Positions 8,039-18,294 of a stretch of DNA of 36,417 nucleotides are shown one piece after another. This DNA is from Chrysochromulina parva. Its lineage: Eukaryota; Haptophyta; Prymnesiales; Chrysochromulinaceae. A program made the position numbers and the translations under genes. Numbering within the stretch: position 1 is the stretch's first letter; every line of letters begins with the position of its first letter. The notes beneath the pieces were generated by a model. It worked only from the letters and a program-made list of their open reading frames with translations. It was not told the DNA's origin and did not search any database. Where the stretch lies: positions 1 through 36,417 of the forward strand of contig PJAB01000172.1 of NCBI GenBank assembly GCA_002887195.1, read 5' to 3'.

Positions 8039-9639
8039 ATGGCGACTGAGAAGGACCACATGTCCGTTGTCATCTGCGGCCACGTCGACTCTGGTGAGCT
8101 GCACTTCCCTGCGCTGGGCCTGTGGGGGGGATTGCCCGCGGTGCCAAGTCGCGCCTGATGCACGGGCAATCAACGTTGCCACTTTGCCGGCCTCCGCCAT
8201 TGCGCGCGCACCCACGCGCTGCTCCGTGAGCGTGCCTCATCTCCATTCGTCCCCCCGTGCCAGGCAAGTCGACGACCACCGGCCGCCTCCTTTTCGAGCT
8301 CGGCGGTATCGACGCCCGTGAGATGGAGAAGCTCAAGGCCGAGGCTGAGCGCCTTGGCAAGTCGTCCTTCGCCTTCGCCTTCTACATGGACCGCCAGAAG
8401 GAGGAGCGCGAGCGTGGTGTGACCATCTCGTGCACCACCAAGGAGTTCTTCACCGACAAGTGGCACTACACCATCATCGATGCCCCGGGCCACCGCGACT
8501 TCATCAAGAACATGATCTCCGGCGCCGCGCAGGCCGATGTCGCCCTGCTCATGGTCCCCGCCGACGGTAACTTCACCACCGCCATCCAGAAGGGCAACCA
8601 CAAGGCCGGTGAGGTGCAGGGCCAGTCGCGCCAGCACGCGCGCCTGATCAACCTTCTCGGCGTCAAGCAGCTCATCATCGGTGTGAACAAGATGGACACC
8701 GACACCGCCGGCCCGTACGGCAAGGCGCGCTACGACGAGGTCGGCGGCGAGATGAAGAACATGCTCATCAAGGTCGGCTGGAAGAAGGAGTTCGTCGAGG
8801 GCAGCGTGCCCGTCCTCCCGCTCTCGGGCTGGGTTGGCGACAACCTGATCAAGAAGACGGAGAACATGGCGTGGTGGGACGGCATGGAGGTCGAGATCGA
8901 CAAGAAGAAGCTCAAGGTCGTCACCCTCTACGACTGCCTCAACGACATGTGCTCCCCCCCCGGCCGCAACGAGACTGCCAACATGCGCATGCCCGTCTCG
9001 GGCATCTACAAGATCAAGGGTGTCGGTGATGTGATCGCCGGCCGCATCGAGCAGGGCCTGGTCAAGCCCAACGAGGAGGTCATCTACATGCCCACCCACA
9101 CCCCCGCCAACGCGTGCGGTGGCAAGGTCTTCACCATCGAGATGCACCACACCCGCCACGAGGTCGCCAAGCCCGGCGACAACGTCGGCCTCAACGTCAA
9201 GGGTCTTGACAAGATGAACATGCCCCGCGTCGGCGACGTGATGATCTACAAGAAGGACACCACCCTCGACCGCTGCGGCTCGTTCACCGCGCAGATCCAG
9301 ACGCTCGACATCCCCGGCGAGATCAAGCTGGGCTACTCGCCGATTGGCTTCGTGCGCTGCGGCCGCTCGGCCTGCCGCGCGGTCGCCTTCGACTTCAAGG
9401 TCGGCAAGGAGACCGGTGGCAAGAAGATGGAGAACCCGCACTCGCTCAAGTCGAACGAGATGGCGCAGGTCGTCTTTGTTCCGCAGCAGCCCCTCGTCCT
9501 CGACTCGTTCAAGAACTGCGAGGGCCTCTCGCGCATCGCCTTCCTCGACGGCAACACCGCTGTCATGCTTGGCAAGGTGACCTCGCTGATCTACAAGAAG
9601 GACATGCCCCCCGAGGAGACCGGCAAGAAGAAGAAGTAA
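8039..9639 (+). CDS. EFL: EF-like GTPase EFL, translation elongation factor (spliced: 8039-8093 + 8264-9639)
   Basis: The spliced protein has 476 residues. EFL delivers aminoacyl-tRNA to the ribosome in the cytosol and replaces EF-1alpha in many haptophytes, dinoflagellates and other algae. Exon 1 encodes the first 18 residues and splits the Gly codon of the P-loop GHVDSGKST (residues 14-22). Exon 2 continues with KSTTTGRLL. The switch and base motifs are intact: RGVTI, DAPGHRDF and NKMD. EFL rather than EF-1alpha is indicated by AFAFYMDRQKEERERG, by GEVQGQSRQHARLINLLG, and by domain 2-3 sequences such as MPVSGIYKIKGVGDVIAGRIEQG. The C-terminus is KKKK. Codon use is extremely GC3-rich with few synonymous codons, as expected of a highly expressed gene; this also creates a long antisense open frame that is not a gene. 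Confidence 0.95.
8094..8263 (+). other. EFL intron 1 (phase 1, 170 nt)
   Basis: It begins GTGAGC and ends CCGTGCCAG, interrupting the P-loop Gly codon. The join restores GHVDSGKST exactly, which makes both splice sites near certain. Unlike most other introns in the window, it is phase 1 and has no minisatellite. Confidence 0.93.
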
Positions 9640-10644
9640 GTGTGCCTTAGCATGTCGTCATCGCGCTGTACCTAGGGCGAGAGCGACGTCGCGCACATTG
9701 AGCCGCTTTTCCCAGCCCTCATCACGTGGCAGTCGTTGGCTAGCACAGCAACGGGCAGATGAGAAGGCTGGGGAGAGGTGGGTTGGGGAGCACGAACCAC
9801 CCACGAGGCCGCGCCTCATGGCGGTGAGCCTCGCGCCAGCGCATCAGGGAGGGGGGTTAACGGGTAGCAGGAGAGCGCGCGCGCGTCGACCTCGAGCGAG
9901 GACGCGGCGCGCTCATATGGTGCCTCAGACAGAGCGGTCGTCGATGCACACCGGTGTCACCAGTGTAAGTAAAGCCGGAAATTGTATGCCAATTTATCAT
10001 TTCGCGCGAGACGTGCGGTGCGCTAGCGATCTTCCTACTAGTCCGGCTTACGCCGCCGGGAAGCTAGAGGTAGAGCGGGGACAAGGCGACAAGGCGACAA
10101 CAAGGTACATCAATTCGAGCTCGGTCGGGTTTGACCTGACATCATCATCAAGCTCGCGCGCGGTGCCGGGTGGGCGGCGAGCGACCCCCATACACCATTG
10201 CCGCGGTGCTGGGCGGTGGCGGGGACCACCAAGGACCACCCCGCATCGGACCTCCGCCGCGGTCGACCGGGGCGGGACGCTGACCCGTGACCGGACCGTG
10301 CGGGCGGCGTGTCGAGAGACGCTCCTGCCCGGTGCCGGCCAGCCGGCCGCCCGCGCGGGTCGTGGCTTACGTCATACGTGGCCGATAGTTATTTACTTAC
10401 AACTTAGCGACGTCTAGCTCGCGTTCGAACGCTCGCTGCTCGGTCGTGACCATACTATCTCTAAGACGCCCGGGCCGGCGAGCGCCAGTGCCCGCGCGCG
10501 TGGCTCCATCTTGAGCGCCGGCTTGTCGCCTGTGTTGCAGGCTCGGGCCGCCCGCCGGGACGCCCCCGACAATCTCTATCTTTTGCGGGCGTGACCTGCG
10601 ATCCCGGCCCTCCATGCTCCATGTGAGCCCACTGGTTCTAGGCT
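9640..10644. other. convergent intergenic region of about 1 kb
   Basis: This lies between the 3' ends of EFL (+) and the carrier gene (-). An open frame at 9698-10417 (+) has a composition like random GC-rich DNA and no motif, so I do not call it. A short imperfect repeat of caaggcga lies near 10080-10105. I see nothing else. Confidence 0.4.
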
Positions 10645-11580
10645 CTAGCCATCCGCATCGCGCTGCAGATCCGTGCGGCGCGCCCTCCAGTCGAGAAGTT
10701 TCGTCTCGAGCTTGCGGCCTTGCTCCACAAAGATGAAGACGAGCACGCAATACGGGCCGAAGCGAAGGTAATTGGCGGTGCCTCCCCGGTACAAGCCGAG
10801 GATGCCCTCGGCACGCAGAGTCTTCACGATGACGTCGAAGGGTCCCGTATACGCCGCAGACACGCCGAGCTCGCCCGCGGATTTCGAGTTGACGAGGCGA
10901 GTGGCCGCAAAGTCGAATGGCTGCATGGCGAGCACTACTGCGGCACCAGTCACAAACGAGGACGCGGTCACCAACGGAATGCCGTCTCTGACGCCGACGC
11001 GGCATTGCAACCATTCTTTCACGGCGTCGTATGTACTCAGCTGCACCGCAGAAGCTACGATCACACGGGGTGCAAATGCCGAGAGGCCACGCAGGAAACC
11101 AGCCGCACCATCCGCACGCCAAATAGAGGCGACCGCACCGCCCAGGCCAGCGTGCAGCTCGTGCTGGCCTCCAGACTGGAAGCGAGTTTTCAGTATGAAG
11201 AACGGGTTCGATGCAAGGGCTGCGAAGCCGCCTGAGATTGCGGCGAGACCAAGCGAATGTAGCCACTTCCGAAGGGGCGATGAGTTCTCGCTCACGACCA
11301 TCGTCTTGGCGTTGCTGTAGACGCCGAAACGCACGCTCACGTTGCTGAACTGCCAGAGGCACGAAGGGCCCAGGCCGCGCTGCAGGCCAGCGATCCCCTC
11401 GCTACGCCCGATCTGAAGTAAAGCTGAGATCGGATCACGGAACTTAGTGGCGCCACCTGCCTCACCCTGGAGTGTCATGCGCGTTTTGACCACATCGATC
11501 GGGTTGGTAATGCATATGGCGCCTACGGCGGATGTGCCGGCCACCAGGAACTCGCCATACCAAGGGCGTCGGGACGCCAT
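10645..11580 (-). CDS. mitochondrial carrier family protein (SLC25A34/35 or OAC1-like)
   Basis: This 311-residue, intron-free gene runs from ATG at 11578-11580 to TAG at 10645-10647. The length is standard for the family. Three tandem modules each carry a P-x-D/E-x-x-K/R-type signature: NPIDVVKTRM (from residue 26), NPFFILKTRF (about 124) and QPFDFAATRL (about 221). The second and third are divergent: F replaces the acidic residue in module 2, and A replaces the basic residue in module 3. Such asymmetry is seen in the SLC25A34/35 and yeast oxaloacetate carrier (OAC1) group, where NPFxxxKTRxQ and a related third signature are typical. Six hydrophobic helices follow the usual spacing. The protein should exchange small metabolites, perhaps dicarboxylates or oxaloacetate, across the inner mitochondrial membrane; the substrate is inferred only from subgroup resemblance. 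Confidence 0.85.
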   Translation of the reverse strand: MASRRPWYGEFLVAGTSAVGAICITNPIDVVKTRMTLQGEAGGATKFRDPISALLQIGRSEGIAGLQRGLGPSCLWQFSNVSVRFGVYSNAKTMVVSENSSPLRKWLHSLGLAAISGGFAALASNPFFILKTRFQSGGQHELHAGLGGAVASIWRADGAAGFLRGLSAFAPRVIVASAVQLSTYDAVKEWLQCRVGVRDGIPLVTASSFVTGAAVVLAMQPFDFAATRLVNSKSAGELGVSAAYTGPFDVIVKTLRAEGILGLYRGGTANYLRFGPYCVLVFIFVEQGRKLETKLLDWRARRTDLQRDADG

Positions 11581-12195
11581 TGCGCGAATTGGCGGACGCC
11601 TTGACGGTCACCATCGGGGAAGGGTTTTCGGTTCTAGATGTGACTCTGGGGGAGCCTGGACCCTGGCGGACCTTTTCAACAGTGATTTGGTGAAATCTCG
11701 GTCCCTTCGCCCAAGCAGCAGCAGGACGTTCCGCAAGCTCCGGCTCACAGCCGTTTCACTCAGAGCTGACTTTTTGTGTGCATCGTCGATGACAGTATTC
11801 TAGTGAAGATTGTGAAGACTCAAAAAATTGTGTAGAAACTGTCATCGCCGAAGGAAATTTCGTCAAACACATTTCGTCGATGACAGGGATTACACACTGA
11901 AGGCTGTCATCGCCCATTTAACGCTCGAGATAGAGTCGCGCTCCAAGCCCCTGCTGTCGCTGTGAAGAAATCCAATGTTAAATGAACATACCTCCGTTTC
12001 GGGAACTTGAGCGACCACGGTTTTTTGCTAATTGACTTGTTCATTCCATACCCGGAAAAGTGACGGTTCTTGAGGTACAATTGTTGGCATACATGAAAAA
12101 GCCGATCGTTTTTGTTTCCACAAAGTGAGACGCTGGAGACTTTCAGCAGGTGACGAAACCCCGCGTGCCGCGGCTCCGCTGCGCCTCGCCGTCTC
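11581..12195. promoter_or_regulatory. divergent intergenic region with an inverted 9-mer array and an AT-rich island
   Basis: This lies between divergent genes (carrier -, PP2C +). Four copies of a 9-mer alternate in orientation: cgatgacag at 11787-11795 and 11878-11886, and its exact reverse complement ctgtcatcg at 11839-11847 and 11904-11912. The start-to-start distances are 52, 39 and 26 nt. From about 11750 to 12140 the sequence is clearly richer in A and T than its surroundings. A 96-residue frame on the minus strand (11907-12197) has Lys/Asn-rich content unlike neighbouring genes but no motif I recognise. Confidence 0.5.
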
Positions 12196-13761
12196 ATGCT
12201 TCGTTCATCTCTCGTTGTCTCGTTGCCTATGGAAGAGGGCGTTCAGCTGACGAGCTTCGCGAAAGTCGCGAAGGAGGGGGACTGCTCCTCGAACCTCATG
12301 CCTGTGGCCGTGCAGGAGGGAGGAAGTTTAGAGTCTCCCGAAGGTTCTAGGGCGGATGGTGGACCGCACACGCCTATAAGCAGCGTCTTCGCCTCGCACG
12401 CGCTGCTCCTCAAGGGAGAAGATGGCTTGCGCGTCGAGCGCCTCATGATTGGCGGAGAGATCGTGCTCTGCGCGGTCGTCATGGATGGGCACGGTGGCCA
12501 TCAAGCAGCCTTGCTCGCGGTGGATAACATCATCGAGTGCATATGCGAGGAGAGCCATGACAACGCGAGCAGCATCTCCCTCTCGCAGGCCTTGAGGCGG
12601 GCCTTCGCCCGACTGCACGGGCTGCTGCTCGAGGACCAGCGGCACACTGCCGGAACCACGGCGACTGTGTGCCTGATCAACGAGACCCGCGCCGAAGTGA
12701 CGACGGCGCACGTAGGCGACTCGGCCGCCATTCTCGTGCCCGCCATTCTCGCCGCGGGCGTGAACGAACATGCCGCGACTCCACTCACCGGCGATCACCG
12801 TCTCGCCGACAGCGAAGCCGAGCGTGCACGCGTAGTGGCGGCGGGCGGCAAGATCGGCCAAGCCATACATAAGGGGAAGGCATGCGGGCCGTTGCGCGCA
12901 TTCCCTGGCGGCGTGTGCTGCGCGCGCGCACTCGGCGACCGCGATTGCGGGCAATTCATAAGTCCCATGCCGGACATCACCGTCATGCCCATCCCGCAGG
13001 CTGGCGCGCTCGTGCTGATCGCGACGGATGGGCTGTGGGACGTTGTCCCGCAGCGGGCGGTCGTCAAGGTGGCACTCAACTCAAACGACGTGCACGACGC
13101 AGCTGAACGGCTCGTGGCCAAGGCGCTGCGCACAGGCGGGCTGCGTGACGATATCTCGTGCGTGTGCATCGTCGGCGGCAGGGTAGACTCTTCTGCACGG
13201 GCGAACACACAGCCGCGCTCGCCCGCGATGCGGCTGATGTCGCAGCTGGTGCCCTCGGCGTTCCGCAAGTGGGAAAACAGGGGCAGCAGCAGCAGCTCGT
13301 CGCCCAAACAAGCGTCGCCCGAACAGTCGCCAGAACCGACCGCCAAGGGCGGGGTCTTGTTCGCAAGCCTCGCCGCCTCGCAAGCTCTACCCCCACCGGT
13401 CCAGGTGCTCGACGAGAGCCCTGGGTCTCTCGCGGCAGCCGCGACCGACGAAGGGCTTGCGCAGCAGATGTCGCGCGCCGAGGTGAAAGAGAGGCGTCTT
13501 CCGGTAGGGTGTCACTCGGCTAGCTCCGATGAGGCCTCTGACAACGGAGCCGGGGCTCTTGGCGCGCGCCGTGATGAGCGCTCTCCTGGACTCTTCATGT
13601 CCCTTATGCAGCAGCCGACCATGCAGCTGCGGCCCTGGTCACCCGACGAGTCCCGTTCCCCCCAGGATCAGATCGGAGTCCCCCTGCTCGTGTCCACAGA
13701 CTCCGGCGTGGTCAAGCTCAAGCCTCAAGGCGAAGTGGTAAGCTCAAGCCTCCGAAGGTGA
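12196..13761 (+). CDS. PP2C-type (PPM) Ser/Thr protein phosphatase
   Basis: The protein has 521 residues from ATG at 12196 to TGA at 13759-13761; a second ATG at 12229 is possible. The PPM catalytic domain spans about 55-330. It shows VVMDGHGGHQAA (metal ligand D97, G98), TAGTTATVC, AHVGDSAA (from about 172), TGDHR, ARALGDRD, IATDGLWDVV (D278) and RDDISCVCI (D319). These acidic residues bind the two Mg/Mn ions, so the enzyme should be active. It dephosphorylates Ser/Thr residues in the cytosol or nucleus; no transmembrane segment or leader is visible. The C-terminal 190 residues are Ser/Pro/Glu-rich and probably disordered. At the 3' end a segment of about 27 nt is tandemly duplicated (13714-13739 and 13740-13767). 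The copies lie in different frames, and the second contains the stop codon, so the duplication has altered the C-terminus. Confidence 0.9.
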   Translation: MLRSSLVVSLPMEEGVQLTSFAKVAKEGDCSSNLMPVAVQEGGSLESPEGSRADGGPHTPISSVFASHALLLKGEDGLRVERLMIGGEIVLCAVVMDGHGGHQAALLAVDNIIECICEESHDNASSISLSQALRRAFARLHGLLLEDQRHTAGTTATVCLINETRAEVTTAHVGDSAAILVPAILAAGVNEHAATPLTGDHRLADSEAERARVVAAGGKIGQAIHKGKACGPLRAFPGGVCCARALGDRDCGQFISPMPDITVMPIPQAGALVLIATDGLWDVVPQRAVVKVALNSNDVHDAAERLVAKALRTGGLRDDISCVCIVGGRVDSSARANTQPRSPAMRLMSQLVPSAFRKWENRGSSSSSSPKQASPEQSPEPTAKGGVLFASLAASQALPPPVQVLDESPGSLAAAATDEGLAQQMSRAEVKERRLPVGCHSASSDEASDNGAGALGARRDERSPGLFMSLMQQPTMQLRPWSPDESRSPQDQIGVPLLVSTDSGVVKLKPQGEVVSSSLRR

Positions 13762-14052
13762 AGTGGTGAACCGCTGAGTGGCACGCAGGGGCTGCTGCGC
13801 TGGTCACGGCTCACGAGCCGCGGATCTGACCTCATTATTAATAAAATTAGCTTCAAAATTAGCTTCTGCGTTAGAATGATATCCTCCGCAGGGAGGAGAG
13901 AGACTGTGCTTGCAACTCTCCGGCGCGCCGTCTTGAACCGAATGTAATTTCCGGCCGCCCGCGCGCGCGCACCACACTTCACGCGACCCTTGCCACTCGC
14001 TTACGCGACCACCGCTCCGCAGCAATCCTATTCGCGTTCGATTCCCAGTTCG
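13762..14052 (+). promoter_or_regulatory. probable promoter and 5' UTR of the RME-8-like gene
   Basis: This short interval between two co-directional genes holds the 3' UTR of PP2C and the presumed promoter of the next gene. A locally AT-rich stretch lies at 13836-13880 (attattaataaaattagc...). The frame of the next gene is open a little upstream of 14053 but has no earlier ATG. Confidence 0.4.
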
Positions 14053-17000
14053 ATGCTCTCGGCCCTCGGCCTTATCAGCCAAAGCGAACGTGAATCTGAC
14101 GCGATCGTCGCTCGCGTGCTGCGGCTCGGTTCCGACCCTCGTGGTGGCTGGGCGGAGACCATTGAAGAGCTTCTCGCGACGCTGCCGCCCGAGACGCCGC
14201 TACGCTGCAAGGACAAGCGCGTGCTGGATGTCATGTTCAGCCTTGCCGAGGCGCAGCTACTGCCGTATCCGGGGCCTGTGCGCGATGTGAGTAATCTGCT
14301 GCGCGCGACGACGAGGATCATCGAGTGTGCCCGCGGGCTGTACGCTCTCTTGCCCAAGTTCTCGCTCGACTTCCTGTTCCGCTCCGCCAGTGGGCTGCTG
14401 CGCGGTGAGCCGGACACGGCGCGGCTACTCGCAGAGATGCTCGCCGTGTGCATCGCCATCGTCAACCTTTGCGGCGCATCCGGCGCCGAAGACGACAAGC
14501 TCGAGCGCGCAGCGCGCAGCCACTTTCACGCCGAGGGCGGCACGGCGAGCGTCTTCGAGCTTCTCGCGGCATCGACTGTCTACGAGGTCTCGGAGACCAG
14601 GTTGCGCTCGGCGACGGCCGGTGCCATCGCAAGCCGCTCCGCGCTCGCGTCTGCCGCCGCCGCCGCGACCAACAACCCATTCGACGGTCTGACCGACGTG
14701 GTGCCGCTGCTCGCCCTGCGCGTGCTGGAGGCGCTGCTGCTCGTGCGCCCCGCCAACACCGAGTATGCCATTGTGGTGGCGGCGGTGGAGCACGCGGTAC
14801 GGTTTGCGCCGGCGCTGCTGCGCCTCACCGACCATGGCAACGAGCGCGTGCGTCGCGCCGCATGCAGTGTGCTCCACGCTGTGCTCCTCGAGTGCGATCC
14901 CGCGCAGTTCTCGATCTTGCAGAACGGCGCGACCGAAAGCGCCGCGCTGCTGCCGCTGCTGGCTTGCTGCTTCGCGGGCGGCGAGCAGATCGTGCGCACC
15001 GCCGTGCCCCGGCCGCTCCACTTTGCTGCCGACGCCCACGCCCACGACGACGACGACGCCGACGCCCGCGACGACGCCGACGCCCGTGACGACGCCGACG
15101 CCGACGCTGACGCCCGCGACGACGCCGACGCCCGCGACGACGACGACGCCCGCGACGACGCCGACGCCGCGCTGCCCATCTCGCCCGTGACGACGACGCC
15201 GCTCGTGAGCCTGGTCGCCGCATCGCTCGACTCCGTCGCAGTGCACGTCGCCTTCGCCCACCGCCCATCTCGGCGCTGCCCATCTCGCCCAGCGACCACG
15301 CCGCTCGGCACGGCGCTCGCCTCGCACGGCGCTCGGCACGGCGCTCCCACCGCAGCGAGGACCGCGCCCGGCACGGCGCTACCCACCGCCGCGGCCAGTG
15401 CCCCCGCGCTCGGCACGGCGCTCGGCACCGAGGACGTCGCCATCTACCGCAAGGTTGTGGCCCTGTTGTGCGACGACTCCGAAGTGGCCCTCAGCCTCCT
15501 CTCGCGCATCGCGCCTCGGGCCCTTGTGAGCCGCTACCTGCGCCGACCGCGCGTTGCCTCGGGCGCACCAGACGCAGCCACCGTGCTTGCGGCGCTCGAG
15601 CCCGCCGAGCGGGCCCGCGTGCGCGCGCTGTCGCGGGCGGATCTGCAGCGCTACTGCCGCGCCACCCGTCACGATCCGCAGCTGCCGCGCGGCCGCTGGC
15701 CTCTCTTCTGGAAGGCCATGCAGAGCAATCACGACGAGCCGCTGCTGCTATGGCGTGCCGGCTGGATCGGAACTCTGCAGGCGGCGTGCGCGCAGGAGAT
15801 TGCCGACGTGCGGCTCGAGGCTGCCCTCTCCACCGAGCCGCTCGAACGGCAGCCCTTCTTTTGGGAGCACCGCACTTTCGAAGTGACCTACCCGCAGCTC
15901 GCCTCGGCCCTCTATGTCGCCCCGCTCTACATCGAGCCTCTCCTCGAGGCGCTCCGACCACACGTGTCGTCAGCTGGCACGCTGCCCACGACGGCGCCAC
16001 CCACGCCCTCACCCGGCGCACGCACGCCCACGACGGCGCCCTCGGCTGAGCCGCCAGTAGCGCCCACGACAGCGCCGCTGCTGCCCACTACGGCGCTGCC
16101 CAAGCTGCCCATCGCACCCGCCGTCATGCTGGAGCGGCTCTGGCAGCGCGCGTCGATCGAGCCGTCGGCTGAGCGCCAGCTGATGCTTCTCGAGGCGTTG
16201 GGGTTGGTGCTGGCACTCTATGGTGGCGCCGAGCCCGCGCTTTCGTGCATGCCCTATCTCGTGTCGCTCCTGCGGCCCGAGACGGCGCCACCGCCGGCTT
16301 CGTCAAAAGGCCATCAGCCCGTACCTCCTGGCCCGGCACCGAAGGCTCGCCCACGTGACGAAGTCCAAGTTTCGTCAGGAGCACCAGCCCAAGTTTCGTC
16401 AGGAGCACCAGCCCAAGTTTCGTCAGGAGCACCAGCCCAAGTTTCGTCAGGAGCAGCGAAGGCTCGCCTTCCCGAGGCAGCGCTGGTGCACGGGCTCGAG
16501 CCTCGCGTGCGCATGGCGCTCTGTGTGCTCGCGCACGCCGCCAAGCACGCGCAGAACGTGAGCGCGCTCGTCGAGGCGGGAGGTGTCGACGAGCTCTCGG
16601 TACTTTTGACGAAACTGCCATTGCATGCGCCGCTCGTCGAGTCTGCCCTTGGCCGCCTTGCCACCGCCGAGACGAACGCCGAGACGAACGCCGAGCGCCC
16701 GGTACGGCGCCCGCTGGAGGATGCCGCCACGCTCGAGGCGCACCGGTACGGCGAGGCCCACGTGCGCGTCGCGGCGTGCACGATGGCGGTCGAGGTGCTC
16801 GAGCTGCTCCAGACGATCGCCCTCTCGTCCCGCCGCATCGCGCGCACGCTCTGCGCGTCGCCCCACTTCGAGCGCATAGCTCAGGCGATGCTTTGCGGCG
16901 CGCCACTCGTCATCGAGCGCTGTGTCGAGCTGCTCTCGCTGCTGTGCGACAGCCTCCCGAGCCTCACGCCTTGGCTGCATGCCTCAGGAGCGTTCCACTT

Positions 17001-17681
17001 TGTGCTCGCCACGGCGCTGCCCGTCGACGGACACGCGACGCTTCCAGAGGCGGCCGCCCAGTTCCTTCAGCGCTTCCACAGGCGGCAGCAGCGGCTGGTA
17101 CTCGCCCCTTACCTGCCACCACAGCTGCTCAGCATCCTTGCCGTCGACAGGCCGGCCGACCAGCTCGCAGCCGCGCTCCAAGCGGACGCCGAGCTACCCA
17201 CGCTGCTGTGGAACGAGTCGTCACGCCGCCTCCTCATTCACAGCGTGCAGCGCGACCTCGGCCCCTTTTGCGCGCGGCTGCTCCTCGCGCGAGCCACGGC
17301 GGCCCAGGCACCGTTCACAGCGAGGTCGTTCACAGCGAGGTCGTTCACAGCGAGGTCGTTCACAGCCACGGCGGCCCAGGCACCACCCCGCGTGCGCTTC
17401 GCCCTCGCACCAACGGCGCGACCGGTGCGGTACGTGCAGCTCGAGAGCGAGCTCAGTGTCGGTCGCGTGCTCCTCCGCTTCTTTGCGCGTCACGAGGGCC
17501 TCGCCCCCGTGCCAGAGCCCGAGCGGCTTGACGCACAGCTCGTCGCAGCCCTCATAGCTCTGCAGCCGCCGCCGCTCGGCGCACCGGAGGCCGAAGCCGA
17601 GGCCGATGTCGTCGTCGCCGCCGAGGCACCTGCGTTGCCTTCGGCGCCATTGGAGCACGCGGCGGCGGCGGAGGCGGCGGA

Positions 17682-17719
<38 letters not shown>

Positions 17720-18244
17720 AATCGGCGGCGGCGGTGCTCGCGCTGGCCGGGCTGGCCGTGGCGCCCGATGCAGCGCTCCGGGCCGAGGCGGCGCAGACAG
17801 CCCTACTCACGGGTGGACGTGGCGGCTCCGCCGCGTCGCACCGGGCGCTCGTGCTCGATGCAGCGCGCCTGCTGCGCCAGACCAACGGGCGGCTGCGCCA
17901 ACAGCCCTACCCGTCGGAGGGGTGGCGCGCCGTTATGGGCGCGTTCGGCGCGCTCCACCGGCTGCTGCCGTGCGCGGCCTCGCCGGTGCACGCGTGGGAG
18001 CGTCGCCATCCAGGTGCCACGCAGCACCTCATGCACGCGTGTGCGCGCGCGGGGATGCTGCTGCACTTTCTGCTCGTCGGGTGTGCCGAGCGGCCGCCGC
18101 GGGCTCTCGCACAGGTTCGCAAGTGGACGGAGCGCGCTCTCCAGCGCTCAGTACAGCGCTCGTTGGGGGAAGAGGGAGGGAGCGCTGCGGTGGGATCGGC
18201 GAACGCCCATCTCGGCGCCTCGGCTAGAGCCCCCGCCGCCGCCG

Positions 18245-18294
<50 letters not shown>

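Noticed and set aside
7754..8158. 134-residue frame crossing the EFL start
   Set aside because: It reads through the EFL first exon and intron in another frame and has no protein features.
8170..9441. 423-residue open frame antisense to EFL
   Set aside because: It mirrors the EFL exon and exists because GC3-biased codons rarely give antisense stops. Its Leu/Val/Ala/Asp-rich content has no motif.
9698..10417. 239-residue frame downstream of EFL
   Set aside because: Composition is like random GC-rich DNA, with no motif, and it begins inside the expected EFL 3' UTR.
11907..12197. 96-residue minus-strand frame in the AT-rich island as a gene
   Set aside because: It overlaps the PP2C start region and has no recognised domain. 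It is kept only as part of a compositional observation.
14425..15339. Val/Ala/Gly-rich antisense frame in the RME-8 gene
   Set aside because: It is a shadow of the Asp/Ala codons of the sense strand, and the sense frame has clear family motifs.
17313..17365. Intron within the RME-8 exon at the GT...CAG minisatellite
   Set aside because: Removing it (53 nt) would break the frame, whereas the unspliced frame is open, so it is treated as coding.
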